Shown: positions 18,011 through 29,890, counted from the first letter of the stretch. The stretch: DNA of 64,000 bases from Wenzhouxiangella sp. AB-CW3 (GCF_014725735.1 NZ_CP061368.1:1751225-1815224), one strand, 5' to 3'. Made by a program: numbers and translations. The notes: a model not told the origin generated them from the sequence alone.

Positions 18011-18682
18011 ATGAAATGCAGTTGGCCCACTCGCTGGATTGCCGTACCCGCTTTCGTTGCCGTGCTCGCCGGTTGTGCCACGACCACCGATCCGTGGACT
18101 GGGGAGGAGCGTGCGACCCGGGCCGGGCAGGGTGCGGCGATCGGGGCCGGAATCGGGGCCGTGGTGGGCGCCGTGACCGGTCGTGACCGGGTCCGGCGCG
18201 CTGCCATCGGAGCCGGCGTGGGCGCACTCAGCGGGGCAGCCATCGGGTCCTACATGGATCGCCAGGAAGCCGAGCTGCGCCGTCAGTTAGAAGGAACGGG
18301 CGTTGGCGTGACGCGCCGCGGCGACGAGATCATTCTGAACATGCCGGGTAATATCACGTTCGGTTTCGATAGTGCGGATCTGCGTCCGGACTTCTTCGAG
18401 GTGCTCAATTCGGTGGCGCTGGTGCTGGAGGAATTCGATCAGACCGTGCTGGTGGTCGACGGGCACACCGATTCGGTGGGTTCGCACCAGTACAACATGG
18501 GACTTTCCCAGCGCCGTGCCGAAACCGTCGGTCGTTACCTGGTGGGGCAGGGTGTCGAGCCGGTGCGCATCGCGACCTATGGTCACGGCCCCGATTACCC
18601 GGTGGCCAGCAACGAAAACGAGGTCGGTCGCGCCCAGAATCGTCGGGTCGAGCTCACCCTGATGCCGGTAACCGCCGGCTGA
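18011..18682 (+). CDS. OmpA-family outer-membrane lipoprotein with glycine zipper (YiaD-like)
   Basis: Anchors the outer membrane to peptidoglycan. The 223-residue lipoprotein has lipobox VLAGC (Cys22). A glycine-zipper segment spans about 40-85 (GAAIGAGIGAVVGAVTG, then GAGVGALSGAAIGS). The OmpA-C domain runs from about 115 to the end, with the peptidoglycan-binding motif VDGHTDSVGSHQYNMGLSQR and the closing NRRVEL. The ATG at 18011 has AGGAG upstream. The stop abuts the end of the convergent rluB gene with no gap, so transcripts must terminate inside each other. Confidence 0.93.
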   Translation: MKCSWPTRWIAVPAFVAVLAGCATTTDPWTGEERATRAGQGAAIGAGIGAVVGAVTGRDRVRRAAIGAGVGALSGAAIGSYMDRQEAELRRQLEGTGVGVTRRGDEIILNMPGNITFGFDSADLRPDFFEVLNSVALVLEEFDQTVLVVDGHTDSVGSHQYNMGLSQRRAETVGRYLVGQGVEPVRIATYGHGPDYPVASNENEVGRAQNRRVELTLMPVTAG

Positions 18683-19675
18683 TCATCGCTTGCGGGGTGT
18701 TTTTTTGTCGCCGGGCTGCTTGCCCGGCGGCACCAGTTCCAGTTCCGTTGGCCGGCCTGGCAGGCCCACGTCTTCGCGCAGAATGCGGTGGTCGGTGGCA
18801 TTGAGTGCGTGGAAGCGCCCCGGTCGCAGGCTGCTGGGCAGAAACACCGGGCCGAAGCGCACACGCTTCAGTCTGGCCACCTGGGCGCCCACGGCTTCCC
18901 AGAGTCTGCGCACCTCGCGATTCCTTCCTTCCATGATCGCCACCGTGTACCAGGCGTGTCCGGCGGTGACTTCACCGGGGACGATGTCGGAGAAGCGGGC
19001 CATGCCGTCTTCGAGTCGAACGCCCTTTCTGAGCTGCTCGAGCTGATCGTCACTGACCGCCCCGCGAATGCGGCACAGGTACTCGCGATCGACATTGCCG
19101 GAAGGGTGCATCATGCGATGGGCCAGTTCGCCATCAGTGGTCAGCAGCAGCAGGCCGGAGGTGTTGATGTCCAGCCGCCCAATGGCAATCCAGCGACCCT
19201 CTTTCGGGCGCGGCAGCTTGTCGAAAACCGTGGGACGACCTTCCGGATCCTTTCGTGTCGTGACCTGTCCCTCGGGCTTGAAGTAGATCAGGGTCTGGTG
19301 GCTGGGCTGACTGGCCGCTACCGTCCACTTGCGACCATCGACCTCGATGGAATCGTCTTCGCCAACGGAAGTGCCCGGTTCGGCAACCTGCCCGTTGACG
19401 CGAACGTCGCCTGCGGCAATGCGCTCGTCCAGCGCCCGCCGCGAACCCAGTCCGGCCCGTGCCATCACCTTCTGCAAGCGCTCGCGTCCGGCAGCCGCTG
19501 GAGCGGCATCGGTACGATCACCCTTCTTGGTCGACGGGCGGTTCCTGCGTTGCGGCGGCTTGCCCTTTCGGCTCTGGGTCGGACGCTTCGTCTTCGCCTG
19601 GTTGACCGTCGGTTTCCTGCGGGTCTTCTCCGGCTGGCGGGTCGCCGGCTTCCGGCGCTGGGTCTTCTTGGTCAT
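18683..19675 (-). CDS. rluB: 23S rRNA pseudouridine synthase B
   Basis: Isomerises U2605 of 23S rRNA (RsuA/RluB family). The 330-residue product begins with about 65 residues rich in Lys, Arg, Pro and Gln. The S4 domain follows (RLQKVMARAGLGSRRALDER), then the synthase domain with catalytic Asp in AIGRLDINTSGLLLLTTDG and the family motif EGRNREVRRLWEA. The only start codon before the S4 domain is the ATG at 19673-19675, so its basic leader must overlap the last 158 bases of scpB in another frame. Linkage to scpAB is common in proteobacteria. Confidence 0.93.
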   Translation of the reverse strand: MTKKTQRRKPATRQPEKTRRKPTVNQAKTKRPTQSRKGKPPQRRNRPSTKKGDRTDAAPAAAGRERLQKVMARAGLGSRRALDERIAAGDVRVNGQVAEPGTSVGEDDSIEVDGRKWTVAASQPSHQTLIYFKPEGQVTTRKDPEGRPTVFDKLPRPKEGRWIAIGRLDINTSGLLLLTTDGELAHRMMHPSGNVDREYLCRIRGAVSDDQLEQLRKGVRLEDGMARFSDIVPGEVTAGHAWYTVAIMEGRNREVRRLWEAVGAQVARLKRVRFGPVFLPSSLRPGRFHALNATDHRILREDVGLPGRPTELELVPPGKQPGDKKTPRKR

Positions 19676-20273
19676 TTGCCTGGTCGCTGTCTGTCGTCTT
19701 GTCTTCGCTGGCGGGATGATGGAGTTCGAGTTCCGGTTCGAGATTGTCGATGTCCTTGATCTCGGCGAGGGTGGGCAGTTCGTCGAGCGATTTCAGGTTG
19801 AAGTAGTCGAGAAAGGCCCGGGTCGTGCCCAGCAACTCCGGGCGACCCGGTACGTCCCGATGTCCGACCACCTTGATCCAGTCGCGTTCCTGCAGGGTTC
19901 GCAGGATATTCGAGCTGATCGATACGCCGCGAATCTGCTCGATCTCGCCGCGGGTGATGGGCTGGCGATAGGCAATGATGGCCAGGGTTTCCAGCAGGGC
20001 CCGCGAGTACCTGGGCGGTTTCTCGGTCCATAGCTGGGAAATCACCGGCATCAGGTCGGTGCGGATCTGCAGGCGATAACCGCTGCCCACCTCCTTGAGT
20101 TCCACGGCCCGGCCTTCCAGTTCGGCATCAAGCGCGGCCAGGGCTTCTCTGATCGGCCCGTGGCCGGGCTGCTCTTCGGCAGGGAACAGGCTGTTGAGCT
20201 GGTTGAGACTGAGCGGGTTGCCGGCTGCCAGCAATGCCGCTTCGATAATGCGTTTGAGGTAATCGATATCCAT
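19518..20273 (-). CDS. scpB: Segregation and condensation protein B
   Basis: Winged-helix kleisin partner that binds ScpA in the SMC condensin complex. The 251 residues include the two winged-helix domains (about 1-165; RIIEAALLAAGNPLSLNQL, then RGVSISSNILRTLQERDWIK and GRPELLGTT). A very acidic, low-complexity tail of about 70 residues is probably disordered. ScpB proteins often end near residue 190, so the tail is long, and its coding bases also encode the basic leader of RluB. It follows scpA by 22 bases. Confidence 0.94.
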   Translation of the reverse strand: MDIDYLKRIIEAALLAAGNPLSLNQLNSLFPAEEQPGHGPIREALAALDAELEGRAVELKEVGSGYRLQIRTDLMPVISQLWTEKPPRYSRALLETLAIIAYRQPITRGEIEQIRGVSISSNILRTLQERDWIKVVGHRDVPGRPELLGTTRAFLDYFNLKSLDELPTLAEIKDIDNLEPELELHHPASEDKTTDSDQANDQEDPAPEAGDPPAGEDPQETDGQPGEDEASDPEPKGQAAATQEPPVDQEG

Positions 20274-20295
20274 GATGGTTTGTCAGTGGCGTCGT

Positions 20296-21111
20296 TCAGG
20301 CCCGCGCCGTGGGGCTTCGAAGATAGATGCTGCCGAACAGTTCCTGCTGCACCAGGTCAATGAGATGTTCGCGCAACAGTTCCAGCAGGGCCAGGAAAGT
20401 CACTACGGCGCCACGGCGCCCTTCCTCGAGATCGAAACAGCGCTCGAACTCCACGAACTGGTCGCTTGACACCAGGTCGATGATCCGTGCCATGCGCTCC
20501 CTGACCGACAGCGGTTCGGCCTGAATATGATGGTGGGCCAGCATTTCCGCCCGGGCCATGACATCGCGCAGGGCCAGCAGCACCTCGCGCAGGTCGACCT
20601 CGGGCGGCAGGCGAATCTCGCCACGCTCTTCGACATCGGCCTCGGCCACGGCCAGATCACGCTCCAGGCGCGGCAGTTCGTCGAGATCCTCGGCGGCCTT
20701 CTTGAAGCGCTCGTACTCCTGCAGGCGTCTGACCAGTTCGGCGCGCGGGTCCTCCTCTTCCTCTTCCTCGGCCTGCGGGCGAGGCAGCAGCATGCGCGAT
20801 TTGATCTCGGCAAGAATCGCGGCCATGACCAGGTACTCGGCGGCCAGCTCGAGCTTCATGTCGGTCATCATCTCGATATAACCCGTGTACTGGCGGGTGA
20901 CCTCGGCAATCGGAATATCGAGGATGTCGAGATTCTGTCGCCGGATCAGGTAAAGCAGCAGATCCAGCGGCCCTTCGAAGGCCTCGAGAAAGACTTCCAG
21001 GGCATCGGGCGGAATGTAAAGATCGTCGGGCAACTTGAGCAGCGGTTCGCCCTGCACAATGGCAAAGGGCATTTCCTGCTGGCTGGCCGGATGTTCGACT
21101 GTGTCGGTCAT
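20296..21111 (-). CDS. scpA: Segregation and condensation protein A (kleisin)
   Basis: Kleisin that bridges the SMC heads and recruits ScpB. The 271-residue protein has the N-terminal SMC-neck-binding region (FEGPLDLLLYLIRRQNLDILD) and a central acidic linker (EEEEEEDPRAE). The C-terminal winged helix contacts the SMC cap (FLALLELLREHLIDLVQQELFG). It leads the scpA-scpB-rluB unit. The partner smc gene starts about 2 kb away on the other strand. No strong ribosome site precedes the ATG. Confidence 0.95.
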   Translation of the reverse strand: MTDTVEHPASQQEMPFAIVQGEPLLKLPDDLYIPPDALEVFLEAFEGPLDLLLYLIRRQNLDILDIPIAEVTRQYTGYIEMMTDMKLELAAEYLVMAAILAEIKSRMLLPRPQAEEEEEEDPRAELVRRLQEYERFKKAAEDLDELPRLERDLAVAEADVEERGEIRLPPEVDLREVLLALRDVMARAEMLAHHHIQAEPLSVRERMARIIDLVSSDQFVEFERCFDLEEGRRGAVVTFLALLELLREHLIDLVQQELFGSIYLRSPTARA

Positions 21112-21199
21112 GCGGCAAGTTTAGCAGGGGACCGGCAGGCGGAGTCGCGTGATTGTCCGGGAAGGGGCAGGTGCTGGCCATGGCGGCGTCCGGCGAGCG

Positions 21200-21205
21200 T
21201 ACAAT
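21200..21205 (+). promoter_or_regulatory. Candidate -10 element (TACAAT) of the yciI-bolA operon
   Basis: TACAAT lies 31 bases before the yciI ATG in the gap divergent from scpA. A matching -35 is not obvious, so this is a weak call. Confidence 0.3.
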
Positions 21206-21235
21206 GTCGCCCCTGACTCATGCTGCGGAACCGAC

Positions 21236-21535
21236 ATGATGTACATGATTCTCGGGCGCGAGTCCGAGTCCGGGCTGGAGCGACGAAGGGCCTCGCGAGA
21301 AGCGCACCTGGCCCGACTCAAAGCCCTGCGTGACGAGGGACGGTTGCTGCTGGCCGGCCCTCTGCCATCGATCGATGCCGAAGATCCGGGGCCGGCGGGT
21401 TTTGCCGGTTCTCTGGTCGTGGCCGAGTTCGACAGTCTTGCCGATGCCCGGGACTGGGCCGAGTCCGACCCCTATGTGCAATCCGGCGCCTGGCAGGGTG
21501 TCGAGGTGCAGCCGTTCAAGGCGGTGCTGCCATGA
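21236..21535 (+). CDS. YciI-family protein
   Basis: A 99-residue protein of the dimeric alpha-beta YciI/YCII family, a ferredoxin-like fold whose biochemical role is mostly undefined. It shows the conserved features MMYMILGRESESGLERRRA, the His/Asp region HLARLKALRDEGRLLLAGP and ADARDWAESDPYVQSGAW. The first of two adjacent ATGs is used. It overlaps the bolA-like gene by 4 bases; a yciI-bolA-PPIase order is seen in related genomes from memory. Confidence 0.85.
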   Translation: MMYMILGRESESGLERRRASREAHLARLKALRDEGRLLLAGPLPSIDAEDPGPAGFAGSLVVAEFDSLADARDWAESDPYVQSGAWQGVEVQPFKAVLP

Positions 21536-21804
21536 CCGAGGCACGGGTTGCCATGATCCGGGAACGCCTGGAGCAGGCGTTTGCGCCGGTTGAACTGGAG
21601 GTGGTGGATGATTCCCATCGCCATCGCGGGCATCCCGGCGCCAGAGATGGCCGGGGGCACTTTCAGGTACGCATCGTCAGCCCGGCGTTTGCAGGCATGT
21701 CGCGACTGGCACGACACCGTGCAGTCTACGAGGCGATGGGCGCGCTCATGCAGACCGATATCCATGCACTCAATATTGAGGCTGTTTCTGAGAATGACTC
21801 GTAA
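21532..21804 (+). CDS. BolA-family protein
   Basis: A 90-residue BolA/IbaG-like protein. In the family it partners with monothiol glutaredoxins through a shared iron-sulfur cluster and can affect cell shape and stress responses. The class II KH-like fold is visible in EVVDDSHRHRGHPGARDG, with its conserved His residues. RIVSPAFAGMSRLARHRAVY and the IHAL motif near the C-terminus follow. It overlaps yciI upstream and the PPIase lipoprotein gene downstream (11 bases). Confidence 0.92.
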   Translation: MTEARVAMIRERLEQAFAPVELEVVDDSHRHRGHPGARDGRGHFQVRIVSPAFAGMSRLARHRAVYEAMGALMQTDIHALNIEAVSENDS

Positions 21805-22612
21805 AATACTTTTTTCACTGCTTATTTTGGGGTTCATCGGGGGTTGTCAGACGGATCCCGACGGGGTCGGCGAGGACGAAGTCGTGCTGGTTCTGGTCGA
21901 TGGGGAGCCCATTACGTTGCCCATGCTGGAGCTGGTGATGAGTGCCCGCGGGGTCGGCGAAGACGATCACGATGGCATGCGTGAGCTGCTCGACGAACTG
22001 ATCGGCATGCGTGCGATTGCCAGCGCGGCCGAGCGCGAAGGCATCGCTGATGATAAGTCGGTGCGGGCCGAGCGCCGAGTTCGCGACCTGGAGGTGCTCA
22101 ACCGGCACTATATCAACCAGTTCCAGCGCGAATACCCCGTGACAGACGAGGACATCGAGGCGGTCTATCAGCGCCAGGTCGAACGTTCCGGTGATCGTCA
22201 GTACCGTATCGAGACCATCACTTACCCGGATCAGGCAACGGTGCTCAGGGAGTTGGGGCGCATCGACGATGGTGAAAAGGAGTATGCGGACGTTCGCGAC
22301 CGGGCCGAGTCGGAAGGATTGTCTGTTGAACAGCCTGGCTGGATTGATCTCAGCCAGGTGCCCGAGTCATTTGCAGCCGCGCTGGAAGGGCGTTCGGCCG
22401 GTGAAGTCGTGACTCTGCCGCTGGAAACGCCACAGGGTTGGCGCCTGGTCCAGGTGGTCGACACACGGGCGCTGGAGCCGCCGCCGCTGGCAGAGGTGCG
22501 CGACGGCATTGCCCGCAGTCTGATGCAGCAACGGCGTCAGGCCCTGCTCGATGAAATGCGCGAACAGGCCGAGATCGAGCCGATGCTGCCGCTGGACGAG
22601 TCGACGGAATAA
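21794..22612 (+). CDS. Peptidyl-prolyl cis-trans isomerase, lipoprotein (parvulin/SurA type)
   Basis: A 272-residue envelope folding factor. A signal peptide ends at lipobox FIGGC (Cys18). An N-terminal helical chaperone-like region follows (about 40-125), with a degenerate parvulin domain at about 130-235 (RQYRIETITYPDQA, LSVEQPGWIDLSQVPESF, VVTLPLETPQGWRLVQVVD). The typical parvulin active-site residues are only partly recognisable, so chaperone activity may dominate (inference). The ATG at 21794 lies within the end of bolA. Confidence 0.88.
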   Translation: MTRKILFSLLILGFIGGCQTDPDGVGEDEVVLVLVDGEPITLPMLELVMSARGVGEDDHDGMRELLDELIGMRAIASAAEREGIADDKSVRAERRVRDLEVLNRHYINQFQREYPVTDEDIEAVYQRQVERSGDRQYRIETITYPDQATVLRELGRIDDGEKEYADVRDRAESEGLSVEQPGWIDLSQVPESFAAALEGRSAGEVVTLPLETPQGWRLVQVVDTRALEPPPLAEVRDGIARSLMQQRRQALLDEMREQAEIEPMLPLDESTE

Positions 22613-22619
22613 ACCGGGT

Positions 22620-23009
22620 TCAGGGAAGGCTGACCGGTTGGGGTGGCTGCCAGTCCCTGGCCCGATGCTCGACGATGACATTGGTGTAAATGCCGCCGCG
22701 GACCTTGAACTCGGCCGTCAGGCGCATGAAGCGCGGCTGGGTCGCGGCAACGAGATCCTCAAGCATCTCGTTGGTGACTGCCTCGTGGAAAGCGCCTTGC
22801 TCACGAAAGCTCCAGATGTAGAGCTTGAGTGATTTGAGTTCCACGCAAAGCTTGTCCGGAACGTATTCGAGATACAGTTCCGCGAAGTCGGGTTGCCCTG
22901 TCTTGGGGCAGAGACAGGTAAATTCTGGCATGCGAATCCGGATGGTATAATCGCGCGCCGGGTGCGGGTTGGGAAAGGTTTCGAGATCCTTGCTGGGCTG
23001 ACTGGCCAT
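22620..23009 (-). CDS. queF: NADPH-dependent 7-cyano-7-deazaguanine reductase (short QueF)
   Basis: Reduces preQ0 to preQ1 in queuosine synthesis. The 129-residue single-domain type has the thioimide Cys in [18 protein letters not shown], the following Asp, and the substrate-binding Glu/His in [15 protein letters not shown]. The ATG at 23009 gives the standard N-terminus [20 protein letters not shown]; an in-frame TTG at 23042 would add 11 unmatched residues. It converges on the PPIase gene with a 7-base gap and diverges from smc. Confidence 0.95.
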   Translation of the reverse strand: MASQPSKDLETFPNPHPARDYTIRIRMPEFTCLCPKTGQPDFAELYLEYVPDKLCVELKSLKLYIWSFREQGAFHEAVTNEMLEDLVAATQPRFMRLTAEFKVRGGIYTNVIVEHRARDWQPPQPVSLP

Positions 23010-23033
23010 TTTTGGGGGAAGGTCCTGCTGATT

Positions 23034-23045
23034 CCGTTGCAACGG
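23034..23045. promoter_or_regulatory. 12-base perfect palindrome in the queF/smc divergent gap
   Basis: CCGTTGCAACGG is self-complementary and overlaps TTGCAA at 23037-23042. That hexamer could be the -35 of an smc promoter (N16, then AACAAT at 23059-23064). It might be an operator, but a 12-base palindrome can occur by chance. Confidence 0.3.
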
Positions 23046-23085
23046 CGACTTACATTACAACAATTCCTGGGTGGACACCGCGTCA

Positions 23086-26000
23086 ATGCGACTGACCGCA
23101 ATAAAACTGTCGGGCTTCAAATCCTTCGTTGAGCCGACCACGATCAAGTTTCCCTCCAACCTGATGGGTGTTGTCGGGCCCAATGGCTGCGGCAAATCCA
23201 ACATCATTGATGCCGTGCGGTGGGTCATGGGCGAGAGCTCGGCCCGGCAATTGCGTGGTGAATCGATGAGCGACGTGATCTTCTCGGGCTCGAGCGCGCG
23301 CAAACCCGTGGCCACCGCGACGGTTGAGCTGGTGTTCGACAATTCCGATGGCCGTGCCGGCGGCGAGTATGCCGATTACAACGAGATCTCGGTCAAGCGC
23401 CAGGTCAGCCGCGACGGTCAGTCGGCCTACTATCTCAATGGCACGAAGTGCCGTCGCAAGGACATCACCAATCTCTTTCTCGGCACCGGGCTGGGTCCGC
23501 GCAGCTATGCCATCATCGAGCAGGGCATGATTTCGCAGATCGTCGAGGCCCGTCCCGAGGAGCTGCGCGGTTTTCTTGAGGAGGCTGCCGGCATATCGCG
23601 CTACAAGGAGCGTCGCCGCGAAACGGAAAACCGTATCCGTCATACCCGCGAAAACCTCGAGCGCCTGGCCGACCTGCGCGAAGAAGTTTCAAAACATCTC
23701 GACAAGCTCAAGCGGCAGGCCAATGCCGCCGAGCGCTATCGCAAGCTCAAGGCGCGCTATCGCCAGGACGAGGCCCGCCTGCTGGCCCTGCGCTGGCGCG
23801 AGTATCGCAGCCGCGCCACGCAGGAAGAGCAGGTGCTGCGCGAGGTCGAGAACAAGCTGCAGCAGACCCTGGCCCGTCAGCGCGAAGCGGAGAAGGAACT
23901 GGAATCGCTGCGTCAGCAGCAGCACGGGGCCTCGGATGCGGTTTCAAAAGTGCAGGGCGAGCTCTACGAAGTAGCCGGCGAGATCGCACGCATCGAACAG
24001 TCGATTGAGCATCAGCGCGAGATTCGCAAGCGGCAACAGGCCGAGCATGCGGACACCGAATCGCAGCTCAACGAACTCAAGCAGCACCTGGTGCTCGACA
24101 AGGCTCAGGTCAAGGAAACCTCCGAGCTGCTGGCGCGACTCAGCCCCGAGCTTGAACAGGCGCGGGAGGAAGAGAGCTCGGCGGCCGCTGAGGTCGAACG
24201 CATCGAACAGCAACTTGCGCAATGGCAGGAGCGCTGGCAGGCCCACCAGGAGCAGGCCAGCAAGACCGCCAGCACGACCGAGCTCCTGCGCCAGCGTATC
24301 GAACATATCGACGAGCGCATGAACCGCGCTGCCGAGCGCTTGAAAACCCTGGATGATGACAGCGGCACGGCGCTGATCGAACGCCTGGAGAGCGAGCACG
24401 CCGAGGCAAACGAGAAACTGGCCGTCACCGACGAGAGCATGACCCGGGAAAAGGAGCAGTCGGATGCGCAGCAGGCCGAGATTTCCGAATTGCGCCGCCG
24501 TATCGAGGCCCTGCGCAACGACCTGGAAGCCGCCCGGGCTGCACGCCACGAACGTCAGGCCCGCATCGAGTCCTTGCGTCTGCTCAATCAGGACGGCGAT
24601 CAGGCCGAGGTCCTCGAGTCCTGGTTGAAGGATCACGACATCGATCCCGAATCCCGGATCATGAGCCGCCTGAAACTCCGTGACACGCGCTGGACCCGTG
24701 CTGTCGAGACCGTGCTGTCGGCCTGGCTGCAGGCCGTACAGGTCGATGAGATCGGGTCGGATCTGCTGGAGAAACTGCCGCCGGCCGGGCTGTTTCTAGC
24801 CGAAAAGCGATCCGTGTCGCCGTCGCCTGGAAGCCTGGGCGAGCAGGTCGAGGGAGCCGGAGTGCTCGCATCCGTGCTGGGTCGGGTTTTTCTGGCCGAG
24901 CATCCGGACGAGGCCCGGCGCAAGTTGGAATCACTGCAAGCAGACGAGTCGGTAGTGACGCCGGAAGGGCTGTGGCTGGGGCAGGGATGGCTGCGTCAGC
25001 CCGAGGCGGCCGAATCAGGCAGCAGCCTGCTTGAGCGCGAACAGGAAATTCGCGACCTGAGCGCGGCGGTGGAGGAGGATGATCATCGCATCGCCGAAAT
25101 CGAACAGGCGCTGAGCCAGGCGCGCGAGAGCCTGGAGCGTGCCGAACGGGCACTGAGTGAAACGGCCCGTCGAAGCGAACAGTTGCAGCGGGCCCGGGGA
25201 CAGTTTCACGGACAAGTCAGCGCGCTGGCCAGCCGGCTGGAATCGGCCCGGCGTCAGCGCCAGGCCGCTGCTCAGGAGCGTGAAACACTGGTGCAGCGCC
25301 AGCAGGAAGATGGAGAGGCGGTAACGCAGGCCCGCCAGGAACTCGAACAGGCCATGGCTGGCATGGAGGCGGCGCAGCAGGAGCGCGAGCCGCTGGTGAG
25401 TGAAAAGACGCGTCTGGACGAGCAACGCAACCTGTTGCGACAGCGTCGCCGGGAAGTGGCCGAAAAGCGCGAGGCCCTGTCGCTGAAAGTCGAGTCCAGC
25501 CGGGCCGGACTGGAATCGCTGCGCCAGTCGATCGAGCGCATGGACAGCCAGGTGGGTCAGCTCCAGTCACGTTACCTGGAATTGAGCGAGGCTCTGGCCG
25601 AAGGCGATGCGCCGGTGCGCGAGCAGGAGGAGAAGCGCGATCAGTTGCTGGAGCGGCGGCTGGAGGTCGAAAAGCGGCTGCGCAAGGCGCGGCAGGAACT
25701 CGAAGCGCTGGAAACCGAGTGGCGTCGGCAGGACGATATCCGCCAGTCCGCCAGCGCCGGTGCCGACGAGATTCGATCCGAGCAGTCGCGCCGACAGCTT
25801 GAACTGAAAGAAACCCAGCTCAAGGCCGATGGCGTGGCCAGTCGAATCGAGGAACTCGATGCCGATCTCGACCAACTGCTGGGAGAGCTGCCGGAAGGTG
25901 CTGCTGCCGAGAAGTACCAGCAGGAACTTGAGGCGCTGGAACAGAAGATTCGCAAGCTCGAACCGGTCAACCTGGCCGCAATCGAAGAGTACGATGCCGA

Positions 26001-26571
26001 GTCCGAGCGCAAGGAGTACCTGGACCGGCAGCATGCCGACCTCGAAGATGCGCTGGAAACGCTGGAAAAGGCCATCGCCAGAATCGATCGCGACACGCGA
26101 ACTCGTTTTCGCGAAACATTCGAGCAGGTCAATCGCAACATGGAGCAGCTCTTCCCGCGCCTGTTCGGGGGAGGGCATGGCCATCTCGAAATGGTCGGTG
26201 ATGACTGGTTGTCGGCCGGTGTGGCGATCATGGCCCGTCCGCCGGGCAAGCGCATTGCCCGCATTCACCTGTTGTCGGGTGGGGAGAAGGCGCTGACGGC
26301 CGTGTCATTCGTGTTTTCGATCTTCAATCTCAACCCGGCCCCGTTCTGCCTGCTCGACGAGGTCGATGCGCCGCTTGATGACGCCAATGTCGGACGTTTC
26401 TCCGACATGGTTCGGGAAATGTCGGAACAGGTACAGTTTGTGATGGTCACGCATAACAAGGTCACCATGGAAGTCGCGCACCAGATGTTGGGTGTCACCA
26501 TGCGCGAACCCGGTGTGTCACGCCTGGTCTCGGTGGACCTGGATCGTGCCGTCGAAATGGCGCAGGCCTGA
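23086..26571 (+). CDS. smc: Chromosome segregation ATPase SMC
   Basis: Condensin ATPase that extrudes DNA loops with ScpA and ScpB. The 1161 residues contain the N-terminal head with Walker A GPNGCGKSN at 31-39 and the first coiled coil (about 165-500). The hinge spans about 505-640 (ESWLKDHDIDPESRIMSRLK), followed by the second coiled coil. The C-terminal head has signature LLSGGEKALTAVS and Walker B PFCLLDEVDAPLDDAN. The ATG at 23086 gives MRLTAIKLSGFKSFVEPT, the family N-terminus; an upstream GTG is in frame but unnecessary. zipA and ligA follow, the usual order. Confidence 0.96.
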   Translation: MRLTAIKLSGFKSFVEPTTIKFPSNLMGVVGPNGCGKSNIIDAVRWVMGESSARQLRGESMSDVIFSGSSARKPVATATVELVFDNSDGRAGGEYADYNEISVKRQVSRDGQSAYYLNGTKCRRKDITNLFLGTGLGPRSYAIIEQGMISQIVEARPEELRGFLEEAAGISRYKERRRETENRIRHTRENLERLADLREEVSKHLDKLKRQANAAERYRKLKARYRQDEARLLALRWREYRSRATQEEQVLREVENKLQQTLARQREAEKELESLRQQQHGASDAVSKVQGELYEVAGEIARIEQSIEHQREIRKRQQAEHADTESQLNELKQHLVLDKAQVKETSELLARLSPELEQAREEESSAAAEVERIEQQLAQWQERWQAHQEQASKTASTTELLRQRIEHIDERMNRAAERLKTLDDDSGTALIERLESEHAEANEKLAVTDESMTREKEQSDAQQAEISELRRRIEALRNDLEAARAARHERQARIESLRLLNQDGDQAEVLESWLKDHDIDPESRIMSRLKLRDTRWTRAVETVLSAWLQAVQVDEIGSDLLEKLPPAGLFLAEKRSVSPSPGSLGEQVEGAGVLASVLGRVFLAEHPDEARRKLESLQADESVVTPEGLWLGQGWLRQPEAAESGSSLLEREQEIRDLSAAVEEDDHRIAEIEQALSQARESLERAERALSETARRSEQLQRARGQFHGQVSALASRLESARRQRQAAAQERETLVQRQQEDGEAVTQARQELEQAMAGMEAAQQEREPLVSEKTRLDEQRNLLRQRRREVAEKREALSLKVESSRAGLESLRQSIERMDSQVGQLQSRYLELSEALAEGDAPVREQEEKRDQLLERRLEVEKRLRKARQELEALETEWRRQDDIRQSASAGADEIRSEQSRRQLELKETQLKADGVASRIEELDADLDQLLGELPEGAAAEKYQQELEALEQKIRKLEPVNLAAIEEYDAESERKEYLDRQHADLEDALETLEKAIARIDRDTRTRFRETFEQVNRNMEQLFPRLFGGGHGHLEMVGDDWLSAGVAIMARPPGKRIARIHLLSGGEKALTAVSFVFSIFNLNPAPFCLLDEVDAPLDDANVGRFSDMVREMSEQVQFVMVTHNKVTMEVAHQMLGVTMREPGVSRLVSVDLDRAVEMAQA

Positions 26572-26628
26572 TCGCGTGCTCCGGGCTTCGGTTACACTTT
26601 CGACTGGGATTCGCAGAAGGTTGAACTC

Positions 26629-29403
<2,775 letters not shown>

Positions 29404-29452
29404 GTAGTCTCTGATATTGAAAATACCAATACGACTCGGGAGGAGTAAAACA

Positions 29453-29890
29453 GTGAGCGAACATGTCAAGGAAATCATGGTGCCGGTCGACGGCTCGGAC
29501 AACGCAATCCGCGCCGCCCGCTTCGGCCTGGAAATGGCAGACGCCATGAGCGTTCCCCTGCGACTCTTCTATGTCTTTCCCGCCGCATCGGTGGAAGTGA
29601 TCGGCATGGCGGGCATGTCCAGGGCGGATATCGATCAGGCCGCCCAGGCTTCGGCCCAGCGTGCTTTCGACAAGGTGCGTGATGCACTCGGGGAGACCTC
29701 GGTTGAAATCGGCCAGGACACCTCGATTGGCGATCCTGCCGAAGAAATCATCCGTTACACCGAAGACGATCATAGTGTCCTGGTCATCATGGGCCGGCGC
29801 GGGCTTTCCCGCATGCAGACCCTGTTGATGGGCAGCGTCAGCGACAAGGTCGCCCGTCACGCGCAAAGTCCGGTCACCATCGTGACCTGA
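29453..29890 (+). CDS. Universal stress protein (UspA family)
   Basis: A 145-residue single Usp domain. It opens with VKEIMVPVDGSDNAIRAARF and carries the ATP-binding signature G-2x-G-9x-G-S in GRRGLSRMQTLLMGSVSDKV, so it probably binds ATP. It starts at a GTG with an excellent GGGAGGAG site at 29438-29445; an ATG at 29417 is in frame but lacks a ribosome site. The FNR-like box upstream suggests expression at low oxygen, as for Anr-controlled Usp proteins of Pseudomonas. A bidirectional terminator follows. Confidence 0.93.
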   Translation: MSEHVKEIMVPVDGSDNAIRAARFGLEMADAMSVPLRLFYVFPAASVEVIGMAGMSRADIDQAAQASAQRAFDKVRDALGETSVEIGQDTSIGDPAEEIIRYTEDDHSVLVIMGRRGLSRMQTLLMGSVSDKVARHAQSPVTIVT

